Positions 7,253-15,114 of a stretch of DNA of 29,457 nucleotides are shown here, in pieces. The stretch spans positions 1 through 29,457 of the forward strand of contig CAZHLD010000031.1 in the NCBI GenBank assembly GCA_964533185.1. Direction: 5' to 3'. This stretch comes from CAZHLD01 sp964533185. GTDB taxonomy: Bacteria > Acidobacteriota > Terriglobia > Acidiferrales > UBA7541. Numbering within the stretch: the first letter of the stretch is position 1; each line of letters opens with the position of its first letter. The notes beneath the pieces are model-generated. The model was not told the DNA's origin and did no database searches. It was given only the letters and a program-made list of their open reading frames with translations. The position numbers were made by a program, and so were the translations under genes.

Positions 7253-9154
7253 ATGTTATTGGACGGGAGACGCATTGCCACTTTCAGCCGCCGCATTCAG
7301 AGTCTGCTGGCGACCTTTCTCGTCCTCACTCTGGTTTTCTCTCCGCTTGCCTCGGCCGATAAGAAGGACAAGAAAGCCGCGCCCTCCAAGTCCCTCAAGG
7401 GTCTGCCCATCACCGATCTCTCCGAGGACGAAGCCATCCTCCACGCCCTCAACCGTCTCGCCTTCGGCCCGCGCCCCGGCGACCTCGACCGCGTGCGCCA
7501 GCTTGGTCTCGCCAAGTGGATCGACCAGCAGCTCGACCCCGACTCCATCAACGACTCCGCCGCGCAGGCGCGCCTTGACCGTTTCCCCACGTTGGCCATG
7601 TCCTCCACCAAGCTGCTCGAAGAGTTTCCTCAGCCGCAAGTGGCTGCTCGCCAGGCCGGCATGACCCCGGAGCAATACCGCCAGCAGCAGCAGGAACAGG
7701 CCCGCGCCCGTCGCGAACAGATGCAGCAGCAACAGCAGAATAGCGACGGCTCGATGGCCCCGCCCGACGCCGCCCAGCGCGGCCGTTTCGGCGCCGGCCG
7801 TCAGGGCCAGGGCCTCGCCGACCCCAACAACGCCCCTCTGCGCTTCGAAGACAATCGCACGCCTCAGCGCATCATCGCTGAGCTCTCGATGGCCAAGCTC
7901 TCCCGCGCTATCTACAGCGAGCGCCAGCTCCAGGAAGTCATGACCGACTTCTGGTTCAACCACTTCAACGTTTTCGCCAATAAAGGCGCCGACCGCTGGC
8001 TCATCACCTCCTACGAGCGCGACGTCATTCGCCCGCACACCCTCGGCAAGTTCCGCGATCTTCTCGGCGCCACCGCCAAAAGCCCGGCCATGCTCTTCTA
8101 TCTCGACAACTGGCAGAGCGCCGACCCCGAAGCCTTCGCCAATCTTGAGCGCGATCTCTCCCGGCGCCGCGCCCACTTCGGAGCCCGTTTTGGCGTCGCT
8201 GGCCAGCAGTCGCCGCAGCAACAACAGTCCGCCCGCGGCGGACGCCGCGGCCTCAACGAAAACTACGCCCGCGAGCTTATGGAACTCCACACGCTCGGCG
8301 TTGACGGTGGCTATTCACAGAACGACGTCATCCAGGTCGCCCGCGCCTTCACCGGCTGGACTCTCCGCGCCCCGCGCCGCGACCCTGCATTCCACTTCGA
8401 GTCACGCTTCCACTCCTCCGGCCCCTTCACCGTTCTCGGCCGCAAGTTCGACGCCGGCGGCATGAAAGACGGCGAGCAAATTCTCGACCTGCTCGCCCGC
8501 CATCCCAACACCGCCCGGTTCATCTCCACCAAGCTCGCGCGCTACTTTGTCTCCGACAATCCGCCGCCCGCTCTCGTCGACCGCATGGCGAAAACATTTC
8601 TCAACACCGATGGCGACATTCGCTCTGTCCTGCGCGCGATGTTCGCTTCGCCCGAGTTCTGGTCGCGCGACTCCTACCGCGCCAAAATCAAAAAGCCCTT
8701 CGAGCTGATCGCCTCCACCGCCCGCGCCCTCGGCGCTGATATTGACGTCCCGCTGCCTCTGGTCTTGTGGTCGGCTCGCATTGGCGAACCGCTCTATCTC
8801 TGCCAGCCGCCCACCGGCTATTCCGACAAGGCCGCGACCTGGGTCAATACCGGCGCGCTCCTCAACCGCCTCAACTTCTCGCTCGCGCTCGCCAGCGGAC
8901 GCATGCGCGGAGCGCGCGTCGATGTCGCCTCGCTCCTCGGCGTCGAGCCCAACGCCGACCCACGCGACGCGCTCGATCGCGCCATCGCAGTTTTGCTCGC
9001 GGGCCAGGCTTCGCCGCAAACCCGCGCGACGCTCGAAAAGCAGGTGGCCGACCCGAAATTGCTCCAGGCTTCGCTCGACGACCCCGTCAGTTCCATGGAC
9101 CTCGGCGTCGTCGCCGGCCTGGTCCTCGGCGCTCCCGAATTCCAGCGCCGGTAG
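7253..9154 (+). CDS. DUF1800 family exported protein
   Basis: A 633-residue protein with an N-terminal signal segment (about 14-35, ending FSPLASA). The DUF1800 hallmarks are HALNRLAFGPRPGDLDRVR near the N-terminus, MTDFWFNHFNVFA, then ENYARELMELHTLGVDGGYS, VIQVARAFTGWT, and a C-terminal SPEFWSRD / KKPFELIAST segment. Two glutamine-rich low-complexity stretches (about residues 140-165 and 320-330) interrupt the domain. The biochemical function of DUF1800 is unknown; it is regularly encoded beside DUF1501, as here, so the two exported proteins probably work together. ATG 7253 is preferred to GTG 7247 because AGGGAG at 7239-7244 is then 8 nt away. The stop codon is part of a GTAG palindrome repeat. 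Confidence 0.9.
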   Translation: MLLDGRRIATFSRRIQSLLATFLVLTLVFSPLASADKKDKKAAPSKSLKGLPITDLSEDEAILHALNRLAFGPRPGDLDRVRQLGLAKWIDQQLDPDSINDSAAQARLDRFPTLAMSSTKLLEEFPQPQVAARQAGMTPEQYRQQQQEQARARREQMQQQQQNSDGSMAPPDAAQRGRFGAGRQGQGLADPNNAPLRFEDNRTPQRIIAELSMAKLSRAIYSERQLQEVMTDFWFNHFNVFANKGADRWLITSYERDVIRPHTLGKFRDLLGATAKSPAMLFYLDNWQSADPEAFANLERDLSRRRAHFGARFGVAGQQSPQQQQSARGGRRGLNENYARELMELHTLGVDGGYSQNDVIQVARAFTGWTLRAPRRDPAFHFESRFHSSGPFTVLGRKFDAGGMKDGEQILDLLARHPNTARFISTKLARYFVSDNPPPALVDRMAKTFLNTDGDIRSVLRAMFASPEFWSRDSYRAKIKKPFELIASTARALGADIDVPLPLVLWSARIGEPLYLCQPPTGYSDKAATWVNTGALLNRLNFSLALASGRMRGARVDVASLLGVEPNADPRDALDRAIAVLLAGQASPQTRATLEKQVADPKLLQASLDDPVSSMDLGVVAGLVLGAPEFQRR

Positions 9155-9333
9155 GACAGGCTTTAGCCTGTCCTCTTTGTGGTTTGTAGGGGCGTATGGC
9201 AATACGCCCGTAGTGGCACAGGCTTTAGCCTGTCCTCTTTGCGATCGCGTGCCCGCCGCCTTCTAACGGGCCCGGTATCTCATCGGCCCTTTAGTTTCGG
9301 CATTCGTTTTCGAGTTACGAGTTACGGACAACA
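9151..9333 (+). repeat. Tandem of three GTAG palindromes plus family G tract
   Basis: 9151-9177: GTAG-GACAGGC-TTTA-GCCTGTC-CTCTTT (family D). 9186-9213: GTAGGGGCGTATGGCAATAC then GCCCGTAG (family E-like). 9217-9240: CACAGGCTTTAGCCTGTC and CTCTTT, a second family D copy. A family G tract at 9309-9333 (TCGAGTTACGAGTTACGGAC) runs up to the DUF1501 start. The first copy provides the DUF1800 stop codon. Confidence 0.85.
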
Positions 9334-9337
9334 GAAC

Positions 9338-10591
9338 ATGAACATGAATGTCACACGAAGGGTTTTCCTGAAAAACAGCGGCATCGCCATGGTCGGCCTC
9401 AGCTCACTGCCCGCCTTTTTACAGCGCGCCGTCGCCTCCACGGCCATGCCCAACAAAAAGAAACTCGTTGTCCTCTTCCAGCGCGGCGCCTTGGACGGCC
9501 TGAACGCCGTCATCCCCTTCGGCGAGCCCAGCTACTACTCCATGCGCCCTTCGATCGCCATCCCTCGCCCCAGCCGCGGCTCCCAGGATTCTGCAATTGA
9601 CCTCGACGGCTTCTTCGCTCTTCACCCCAGCCTTCGCCCGCTCGAGCCTCTCTTCCGCCAGAACCAGCTGGCCATCGTGCACGCTGTCGGCTCACCCGAT
9701 TCCACTCGCTCGCACTTCGACGCGCAGGACTACATGGAATCTGGCACGCCCGGCCGCAAGGCCACCGAAGACGGCTGGCTCAACCGCGCCATCCAGCTTC
9801 GGCCCGACCCCAAGGCTTCGCCCTTCCGCGCCGTCGCTATGGGCGCAAACCTCCCGCGCACGCTTCGCGGCTCCGCCCCGGCCGTGGCCCTCCCCGACGT
9901 CCGCCAGTTCCAGGTGATCGCGCGCACGCCCGCTGTTGAAGGCGGCTTCGAGGCTCTCTACGCCCAGACTGTTGACCCCACTCTCGCCGCCACCGGCAAG
10001 GAAACCTTCGAAGCCATCGATCTGCTCCGCAAAGCCAACCCCGCGCGCTTCCAGCCCGAAAACGGAGCCGACTATCCGCGCAATCGTTTCGGCCAGAGCC
10101 TCCAACAGATCGCTCAGCTCCTTAAGGCCAATGTCGGCATGGAAGTTTGCTTCCTCGATAGCGGCGGCTGGGACCACCACGTCAACGAAGGCGGCGTGCA
10201 GGGCCAGCTCTCCAATCTCCTCCGCGATCTCGGCCAGGGCCTCGCTGCGTTCCATCGCGACTTGGGCGACCGCATGGACGACATTGTCTTCGTCACCATG
10301 TCTGAGTTCGGTCGCACCGCCGCGGAAAACGGCAATCGCGGCACCGACCACGGCCACGCCAACTGCATGTTCGTGATGGGCGGCCCGGTCAAAGGCGGCA
10401 AGGTGTACGGACGCTGGCCCGGCCTCGATCGCTCGCAGCTCTACGAAGGCCGCGACCTCGCCGTCACCACCGACTTCCGCGCCGTCCTGGGCGAAGTCAT
10501 CTCCGCCCACCTCGGTGCCAAGGATCTCTCCAAAGTTTTCCCCGGCTTTGACGCCTCCCCGCGCTCCTTTCCCATCCTCCTCAAAACCTAA
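9338..10591 (+). CDS. DUF1501 family protein, Tat-exported
   Basis: A 417-residue protein. The N-terminus has a twin-arginine signal, T-R-R-V-F-L-K (6-12), then a hydrophobic stretch and A-V-A-S cleavage region, so it is exported folded by the Tat system. DUF1501 signatures are LVVLFQRGALDGLNAVIP, ALHPSLRPL, SRSHFDAQDYMESGTPG, GGWDHHVNEGG, and VTMSEFGRTAAENGNRGTDH followed by H-A-N. The family shares the alkaline-phosphatase/sulfatase fold, and conserved Asp/His residues (GGWDHH, GTDHGH) suggest a metal site, though no substrate is known. It pairs with the DUF1800 gene upstream. The ATG at 9338 (or the in-frame 9344) is chosen because the longer frame back to 9179 is only repeat sequence. Confidence 0.92.
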   Translation: MNMNVTRRVFLKNSGIAMVGLSSLPAFLQRAVASTAMPNKKKLVVLFQRGALDGLNAVIPFGEPSYYSMRPSIAIPRPSRGSQDSAIDLDGFFALHPSLRPLEPLFRQNQLAIVHAVGSPDSTRSHFDAQDYMESGTPGRKATEDGWLNRAIQLRPDPKASPFRAVAMGANLPRTLRGSAPAVALPDVRQFQVIARTPAVEGGFEALYAQTVDPTLAATGKETFEAIDLLRKANPARFQPENGADYPRNRFGQSLQQIAQLLKANVGMEVCFLDSGGWDHHVNEGGVQGQLSNLLRDLGQGLAAFHRDLGDRMDDIVFVTMSEFGRTAAENGNRGTDHGHANCMFVMGGPVKGGKVYGRWPGLDRSQLYEGRDLAVTTDFRAVLGEVISAHLGAKDLSKVFPGFDASPRSFPILLKT

Positions 10592-10614
10592 CTCCAAAAC
10601 CCCACTACAAAACC

Positions 10615-10725
10615 CTGTCATTCCGAGGCTCAGCGCTTCTTTCCGGGCCGAGGAATCTGTTTTTCTCTCTCTTCTCTGCGAACTCTGCGCACTCGGCGTC
10701 CTCTGCGTTAAGTCCTTAGCTTTTT
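10615..10725 (+). repeat. Family C hairpin repeat followed by family A tract
   Basis: 10615-10665 is the TGTCATTCCGAGG...CGAGGAATCTG element with centre CTCAGCGCTTCTTTCCGGGC, which is less well paired than the other copies. The family A tract (CTCTTCTCTGCGAACTCTGC, then CGTCCTCTGCGTTAAG) continues to about 10720. Nothing else is seen between DUF1501 and the next gene. Confidence 0.75.
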
Positions 10726-10786
10726 CTTCGCACGCATCCGCATCATTCCCCTCGCCATCAAATCACTGTTACCATTTTCCGGCTCC

Positions 10787-11314
10787 ATGACTTCCTCTCG
10801 CGCACTTGCGTTTCTCATTGCTGCGACCCTCACCGCCGGCTGCGCCGCTCGCCGCGTCGCCGCTCCCACCATCCGCGAAGCCGAAGCCTCGCTCGCCAAA
10901 CAATTCGCCTCCGCCGGCTGCCCCGCCGACCCCGCCGCCTATCTCAAGAAACACGTCTGGTCGCCCTCGCGTCTTGAAATCATCGAGCCTTGCATCACCG
11001 TCACCGGCGTCCTCACCGACGTCCGCCCCATCCTCGACGGCGACCTCCACATCCGCCTCCGCCTCGACCCGCCCTTCGAAGGCCTGCTCAACGACGCCAA
11101 CCGCCGTCGCCAAGCTGGCCAGCTCGTCATCGAGCCCGCCTGCCGCTGGGTGCCCTGGCGCCGCAACTCCACCGGCCCCTGCAAAAACCGCGGCTACTCC
11201 ATGCACATCCCCAAGACCGGCACCCGCGTCCGCGTCACCGGCACCTTCATCTTCGACCGCGACCACGCCTGGAACGAGCTCCACCCCATCTTCAAAATGG
11301 ACATCCTCCCGTAG
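10787..11314 (+). CDS. Lipoprotein with predicted OB-like domain
   Basis: A 175-residue protein with a lipobox T-A-G-C (Cys about residue 19). The mature region contains EIIEPCITVTGVLTDVRP, DGDLHIRLRLDPPFEGLL, LVIEPACRWVPW, PKTGTRVRVTGTFIFDRDHA and WNELHPIFKM. The strand-DGDLH-strand...RVRVTG...WNE-HP pattern recurs in small proteins of Acidobacteriota and resembles an OB barrel closed by a conserved H-x-W-N-E-x-H-P motif. Four cysteines in the mature part (in EPC, PAC and GPC plus one near residue 45) may form disulfides. No function is known. No strong ribosome binding site precedes the ATG. The stop codon lies in a GTAG palindrome. Confidence 0.8.
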   Translation: MTSSRALAFLIAATLTAGCAARRVAAPTIREAEASLAKQFASAGCPADPAAYLKKHVWSPSRLEIIEPCITVTGVLTDVRPILDGDLHIRLRLDPPFEGLLNDANRRRQAGQLVIEPACRWVPWRRNSTGPCKNRGYSMHIPKTGTRVRVTGTFIFDRDHAWNELHPIFKMDILP

Positions 11315-11485
11315 CGGCGGCTTTACGCCGCCATCTTCGCACCGGTCCTTTCCCATCTCCGCTGGTTTTGTGCCGCAGGGTCACCATACATCGTGCCCCC
11401 ACTCTTGCGCTCCACATGGGTGTGTCACTCCAAGCGCAGCGATCGAAGATTCCGGCCCTGCCGGAAGGAATCTGCTTTTTCTCTC
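11311..11485 (+). repeat. GTAG palindrome and family C repeat in a 330-nt intergenic region
   Basis: 11311-11336 is GTAG-C-GGCGGC-TTTAC-GCCGCC-ATCTT, the family D/F scaffold with a different stem. 11423-11481 is a diverged family C copy (TGTCACTCCAAGCG, centre TCCGGCCCTGCCGGA, AGGAATCTGCTTTTT). Between 11337 and 11422 I see no gene or clear signal. Confidence 0.75.
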
Positions 11486-11508
11486 TTGCCAAGCTCTGTC
11501 ATCCCCCC

Positions 11509-11540
11509 AAAAAAAGCGGGGCGGGATCTCTCCCGCCCCG
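11509..11540 (-). terminator. Rho-independent terminator for the membrane pyrophosphatase gene
   Basis: Read on the minus strand: a 10-bp perfect stem CGGGGCGGGA / TCCCGCCCCG with a four-base loop (plus coordinates 11517-11540), followed by GC-type closing and seven T (11515-11509). It lies 105 nt beyond the stop of hppA, with a repeat composite in between. Confidence 0.88.
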
Positions 11541-11550
11541 TCTCATCAAT

Positions 11551-11603
11551 GTTTTCCTCTGTGTCGCTGTGCCGGCGCCTGCCCCGACCTGGTCGGGGTG
11601 GCC
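11551..11603 (+). repeat. Composite repeat (A with nested B)
   Basis: CCTCTGTGTCGCTGTGCC followed by the family B palindrome at 11574-11603 (GGCGCCTGCCCCGACCTGGT then CGGGGTGGCC). It is the third copy of the nested arrangement and lies between the hppA stop and its terminator. Confidence 0.75.
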
Positions 11604-11644
11604 TCCCTACAAAAACAGCGCCGCTGTCACTCGCGGTCTTCTAT

Positions 11645-14104
11645 TCAGCCCTCTTTTGTCTTGGGGATGCGCATTCCGTAGAACGACCGGTACACAAACA
11701 CAAACGACACCAGGAAAAACGCGGCCGCTAGCGCGTTCGTCCACCCGCTGCCGGTTTCCGAGGTCAGTTTCACTGCCAGCTCCACCGCCAGCAGCCCAAA
11801 GAGCGTTGTGAATTTGATCACCGGGTTCAGCGCCACCGAAGAAGTATCCTTGAAAGGATCTCCCACTGTGTCGGCGATCACCGTCGCCGCGTGCAACTCG
11901 GTGCCCTTTTGCTTCATCTCCACTTCAACGATTTTCTTCGCGTTGTCCCATGCGCCTCCGGCGTTGGCCATGAAGATGGCCTGGTAGAGGCCGAAGATAG
12001 CAATCGAAATCAGGTAGCCAATAAAGAAAAACGGCTCGACGAACGCAAACGCCAGCGTTGCGAAGAAAACCGCGATGAAGATGTTGAGCATCCCCTTCTG
12101 CGCATATTGCGTGCAAATCTCTACCACCTTCTTGCTGTCGGCCACCGACGCCCTCTCCGCGCTCTCCAGCCGGATGTTGGCCTTAATAAACTCCACCGCC
12201 CGGTAGGCGCCTGTCGTCACTGCCTGCGTTGAAGCTCCCGTGAACCAGTAAATCATGGCGCCGCCCGTGATCAGCCCCAGCATGAATGGCGCGTGCAGCA
12301 GCGAAAGGCTGCTGACGTTGGCCGTTAAGCCGTTCGTCAAGGCCATGATGATGGAAAATATCATCGTCGTTGCGCCCACCACCGCGGTGCCGATCAGCAC
12401 CGGTTTGGCCGTCGCTTTGAACGTATTGCCCGCTCCGTCATTCTCCTCCAGCAGCTCCTTGGCCCGGCTGAAGTTCACATCCATGCCGAAGTCCTTCTTG
12501 ATTTCCTGCTCGATGTTCGGCTGCTGTTCAATCATGGAAAGCTCGTACACCGACTGGGCGTTGTCCGTCACCGGGCCGTAGGAATCAACCGCGATAGTCA
12601 CCGGGCCCATCCCCAGAAACCCGAAGGCCACCAGGCCGAAGGCAAACACCGGGGCTGCCACCATCAGGTTCTCCAATCCGTAGAGGGAGACCAGATAGCT
12701 GATGGACATCAGCCCCACCATCGTTAGACCGAGGTAGTAAGCTGAAAAGTTACCCGCCACGAATCCGGAGAGGATGCCCAACGAAGCGCCGCCTTCCTGC
12801 GCGGATCTCACCACCTCTCGCGTGTGTCGCGACTCGGTCGAGGTAAACACCTTCACCAGTTCTGGAATGATTGCCCCTGCCAGCGTCCCGCAGGAGATGA
12901 TCGTGGCCAGCTTCCACCATTGCGTGCCGTCGCCACTCAGCTCCGGGATAATCTGCCACGATACGATGTACGTGAAAACGATGGAAACCACAGAGGTGAT
13001 CCACACCAGCGACGTCAGCGGCGCCTCAAAGTTCATCTTCGCCGCCTTCTCGTACTTCGCCTTGGCGATTGCGCCGTTCAGGAAATAGGCTGCCGCGCTG
13101 GCCACCAGCATCACAATGCGCATCACGAAAATCCACACCAGCAACTGCACCTGGATGGTCGGGCTCTTCACTCCCAGCAGAATAAACGTGATCAGCGCAA
13201 CCCCGGTCACCCCGTAGGTCTCAAACCCATCCGCGCTCGGCCCAACGGAATCGCCGGCGTTGTCTCCCGTGCAATCGGCGATCACTCCCGGATTCCGCGC
13301 GTCGTCTTCCTTAATCTTGAAGACGATCTTCATCAGGTCCGAGCCGATATCCGCAATCTTGGTGAAGATGCCGCCCGCGATGCGCAGCGCCGCCGCGCCC
13401 AGCGATTCGCCAATCGCAAAGCCGAGGAAGCACGGCCCTGCATAATCCCCCGGAATGTACAGCAGGATCATCAACATGATCAGCAGCTCCACGCTGATCA
13501 GCATCATCCCGATGCTCATCCCCGCCTCAAGCGGTATGTGCGAGATCGGATATGGCTTCCCGCTCAGCCCCGCAAAGGCCGTCCGCGAATTTGCAAACGT
13601 GTTCACCCGGATCCCGAACCAGGCCACCCCGTAGCTCCCCGCAATTCCGACCAGGCTGAACAGCAGGATGATTGCCACCCGCATCGCCTCAAACTTCAAC
13701 AGGACGCCGAAGTACAGCACGATGATGACGGCGATAAAGGCCTCCAGAAGAAGCAGGAATTTGCCCTGCGCAATCAGGTAGGTCTTGCAGGTTTCGTAGA
13801 TCAGCTCGGAAATTTCTAGCATGGCCCGATGCACGGGCATCCTCTTCAGCCGGCTGTAGATGGTCAGGCCGAACGCCAGACCGAAAATGCAGAAAAGAAT
13901 TCCATACGTCAGCAGTCGGTGCCCGTCCACGCCCAGAAACTGCACTTGGCTTAGGTCCGGGAGTTTTAGGTTGGCCTCGCCGCCGGCTCCCTCGCTGGGT
14001 CCAGCCCAGACCGTTCCGGTGCTCACCCATACCAGTGCAATCGCGCCCGCACACACTCTTGCGAACTTCCGTCCGGCAGACCAGACCCATGATTCGGCTG
14101 ACAT
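11645..14104 (-). CDS. hppA: Divergent membrane-bound ion-translocating pyrophosphatase
   Basis: An 819-residue polytopic enzyme that hydrolyses pyrophosphate and pumps ions across the cytoplasmic membrane. Family landmarks are EDDARNPGVIAD (266-277), GDNAGDSVG (280-288), DGFETYG with the transport Glu295, DSYGPVTDNA (507-516) and a C-terminal DTVGDPFKDTSSVALNP. Two features are unusual. The canonical D-x3-D-x2-GK-x-E segment reads D252-IGS-D256-LMKIVF, lacking the GK-x-E part and one residue short. The N-terminus carries an extra hydrophobic segment plus a Gly-rich stretch (to about 45). K563 in GNTFKAT is at the position where Lys marks potassium-independent enzymes. Likely H+ transport, not proven. 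Start chosen from GGAGGAGCG just before ATG. The gene ends in a strong terminator. Confidence 0.93.
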   Translation of the reverse strand: MSAESWVWSAGRKFARVCAGAIALVWVSTGTVWAGPSEGAGGEANLKLPDLSQVQFLGVDGHRLLTYGILFCIFGLAFGLTIYSRLKRMPVHRAMLEISELIYETCKTYLIAQGKFLLLLEAFIAVIIVLYFGVLLKFEAMRVAIILLFSLVGIAGSYGVAWFGIRVNTFANSRTAFAGLSGKPYPISHIPLEAGMSIGMMLISVELLIMLMILLYIPGDYAGPCFLGFAIGESLGAAALRIAGGIFTKIADIGSDLMKIVFKIKEDDARNPGVIADCTGDNAGDSVGPSADGFETYGVTGVALITFILLGVKSPTIQVQLLVWIFVMRIVMLVASAAAYFLNGAIAKAKYEKAAKMNFEAPLTSLVWITSVVSIVFTYIVSWQIIPELSGDGTQWWKLATIISCGTLAGAIIPELVKVFTSTESRHTREVVRSAQEGGASLGILSGFVAGNFSAYYLGLTMVGLMSISYLVSLYGLENLMVAAPVFAFGLVAFGFLGMGPVTIAVDSYGPVTDNAQSVYELSMIEQQPNIEQEIKKDFGMDVNFSRAKELLEENDGAGNTFKATAKPVLIGTAVVGATTMIFSIIMALTNGLTANVSSLSLLHAPFMLGLITGGAMIYWFTGASTQAVTTGAYRAVEFIKANIRLESAERASVADSKKVVEICTQYAQKGMLNIFIAVFFATLAFAFVEPFFFIGYLISIAIFGLYQAIFMANAGGAWDNAKKIVEVEMKQKGTELHAATVIADTVGDPFKDTSSVALNPVIKFTTLFGLLAVELAVKLTSETGSGWTNALAAAFFLVSFVFVYRSFYGMRIPKTKEG

Positions 14105-14154
14105 CGCTCCTCCGAGCTACACTCTCAGTCAGTATGTTTCACTTCGATGATTGC

Positions 14155-14375
14155 GCCTTACCGGGTCGCGGCTCGAGCCGCGCCATCCCCGCGCTCTTGT
14201 GAGGGCCTCTTGCCCCCGAGGTTCTTCCTCTTTCTTCTTCGATGAATCCCTCAGGAGAATCTCTTGGGTGTGCTTCTGACTTCCAAGCAAACGGCTTTTA
14301 TAGCAGGGAACCTCCCATCGGTCAACCGCACTTCCCAATCACCCAATTACCAAATCTCCCAATCATCCAACTCTG
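14155..14375 (+). repeat. Repeats in the divergent hppA / VTT intergenic region
   Basis: 14161-14196 contains a GCGGCTCGAGCCGCGCCATC palindrome resembling the GTAG-headed family. 14335-14375 holds CCAATCACCCAATTACC and related CCCAATCATCC words, another repeated vocabulary. The remainder of 14105-14392 carries no gene; I see no convincing promoter for either divergent gene. Confidence 0.55.
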
Positions 14376-14392
14376 CTAGAATCCCTGCTTCC

Positions 14393-15007
14393 ATGCTCTC
14401 TCCCGCCGTCCCCTACCAACTCCCCAACTGGCTCGCCGGCCCCGTCGCCTCCCTCGGCGGCCTGGGCATTTTCCTGGTCGCTTTTCTCGACTCCTCCGTC
14501 CTCTCTTTCCCCATCCTCAACGACCTGCTCGTCATCCACCTTTCCATCCAGACGCCCGCGCGCATGCCCTGGTACGCACTGATGGCCACGGCGGGCTCCG
14601 TCTCCGGCTGCGTGGTCCTCTATTACATTGCGCGGAAGGGAGGGGAAGTATGGTTCCGCAAGCGCGCCGGCGCCCGTGCCGCTCAGGCCCGCCAGTGGGT
14701 CGAGCGCAACGGGTTCCTCGCCACGGCGATTCCCGCCATCCTCCCGCCGCCCATGCCCTTCAAAGTCTTCGTCCTCGCCGCCGGAGTCTTCCAGGTCCCG
14801 CTGCGCACCTTCGTCCTGGCTTTGCTTCTCGCCCGTGGACTCCGCTACTTCGCGGAAGGTTTTCTCGCCGTCCGCTACGGCGCCCCTGCCGCCGCTTGGC
14901 TCCTCACCCACAAACTCGAATTCTCCGCTCTCGCCCTCGCCCTCATCCTCCTCAGCTACCTTCTCTCCCGGCTCCTCCTTCGCCCCCGCCTCCCCTCTTC
15001 TACTTGA
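14393..15007 (+). CDS. VTT/DedA-like integral membrane protein
   Basis: A 204-residue protein with four to five hydrophobic segments. Features are LGIFLVAFLDSSVLSFPILN near the N-terminus, a GSVSGCVVLYYIARKGGE segment, then WVERNGFLATAIPAILPPPM followed by PFKVFVLAAGVF, and LALLLARGLRYFAEGFLAVR. This matches the VTT (SNARE-associated/DedA) layout, where a G-x-F-P-(I) re-entrant loop and a basic helix are typical; family members are linked to lipid scrambling and envelope homeostasis. The ATG at 14393 aligns with the start of the conserved part; the upstream in-frame extension to 14264 is repeat sequence. No clear Shine-Dalgarno is seen. Confidence 0.82.
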   Translation: MLSPAVPYQLPNWLAGPVASLGGLGIFLVAFLDSSVLSFPILNDLLVIHLSIQTPARMPWYALMATAGSVSGCVVLYYIARKGGEVWFRKRAGARAAQARQWVERNGFLATAIPAILPPPMPFKVFVLAAGVFQVPLRTFVLALLLARGLRYFAEGFLAVRYGAPAAAWLLTHKLEFSALALALILLSYLLSRLLLRPRLPSST

Positions 15008-15009
15008 CC

Positions 15010-15112
15010 TTTCCGCCTCTGCGCACTCTGCGTTAAATCCCCTCCTCTCACGGATAACGGACAACGGACAACGAATAACGAATCACGAGTAACGAATTAC
15101 GAATCTCAGCCC
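15010..15112 (+). repeat. Family A tract and long family G array
   Basis: CCGCCTCTGCGCACTCTGCG and GTTAAATCC (family A) are followed by a long family G run at about 15048-15104: GGATAACGGACAACGGACAA, CGAATAACGAATCACGAGTA, ACGAATTACGAATC. CCTGTCACCTGTCACCACC then overlaps the 3' end of the minus-strand hydrolase gene. Confidence 0.8.
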
Positions 15113-15114
15113 TG

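Noticed and set aside
9151..9240. GTAG palindromes as Rho-independent terminators
   Set aside because: The hairpins are followed by CTCTTTG-type sequence, not a T run, and similar copies lie inside rnpB, where termination would be lethal. A weak effect is not excluded.
9179..9337. Upstream extension of the DUF1501 frame
   Set aside because: It consists of palindromic repeats and would bury the Tat signal internally.
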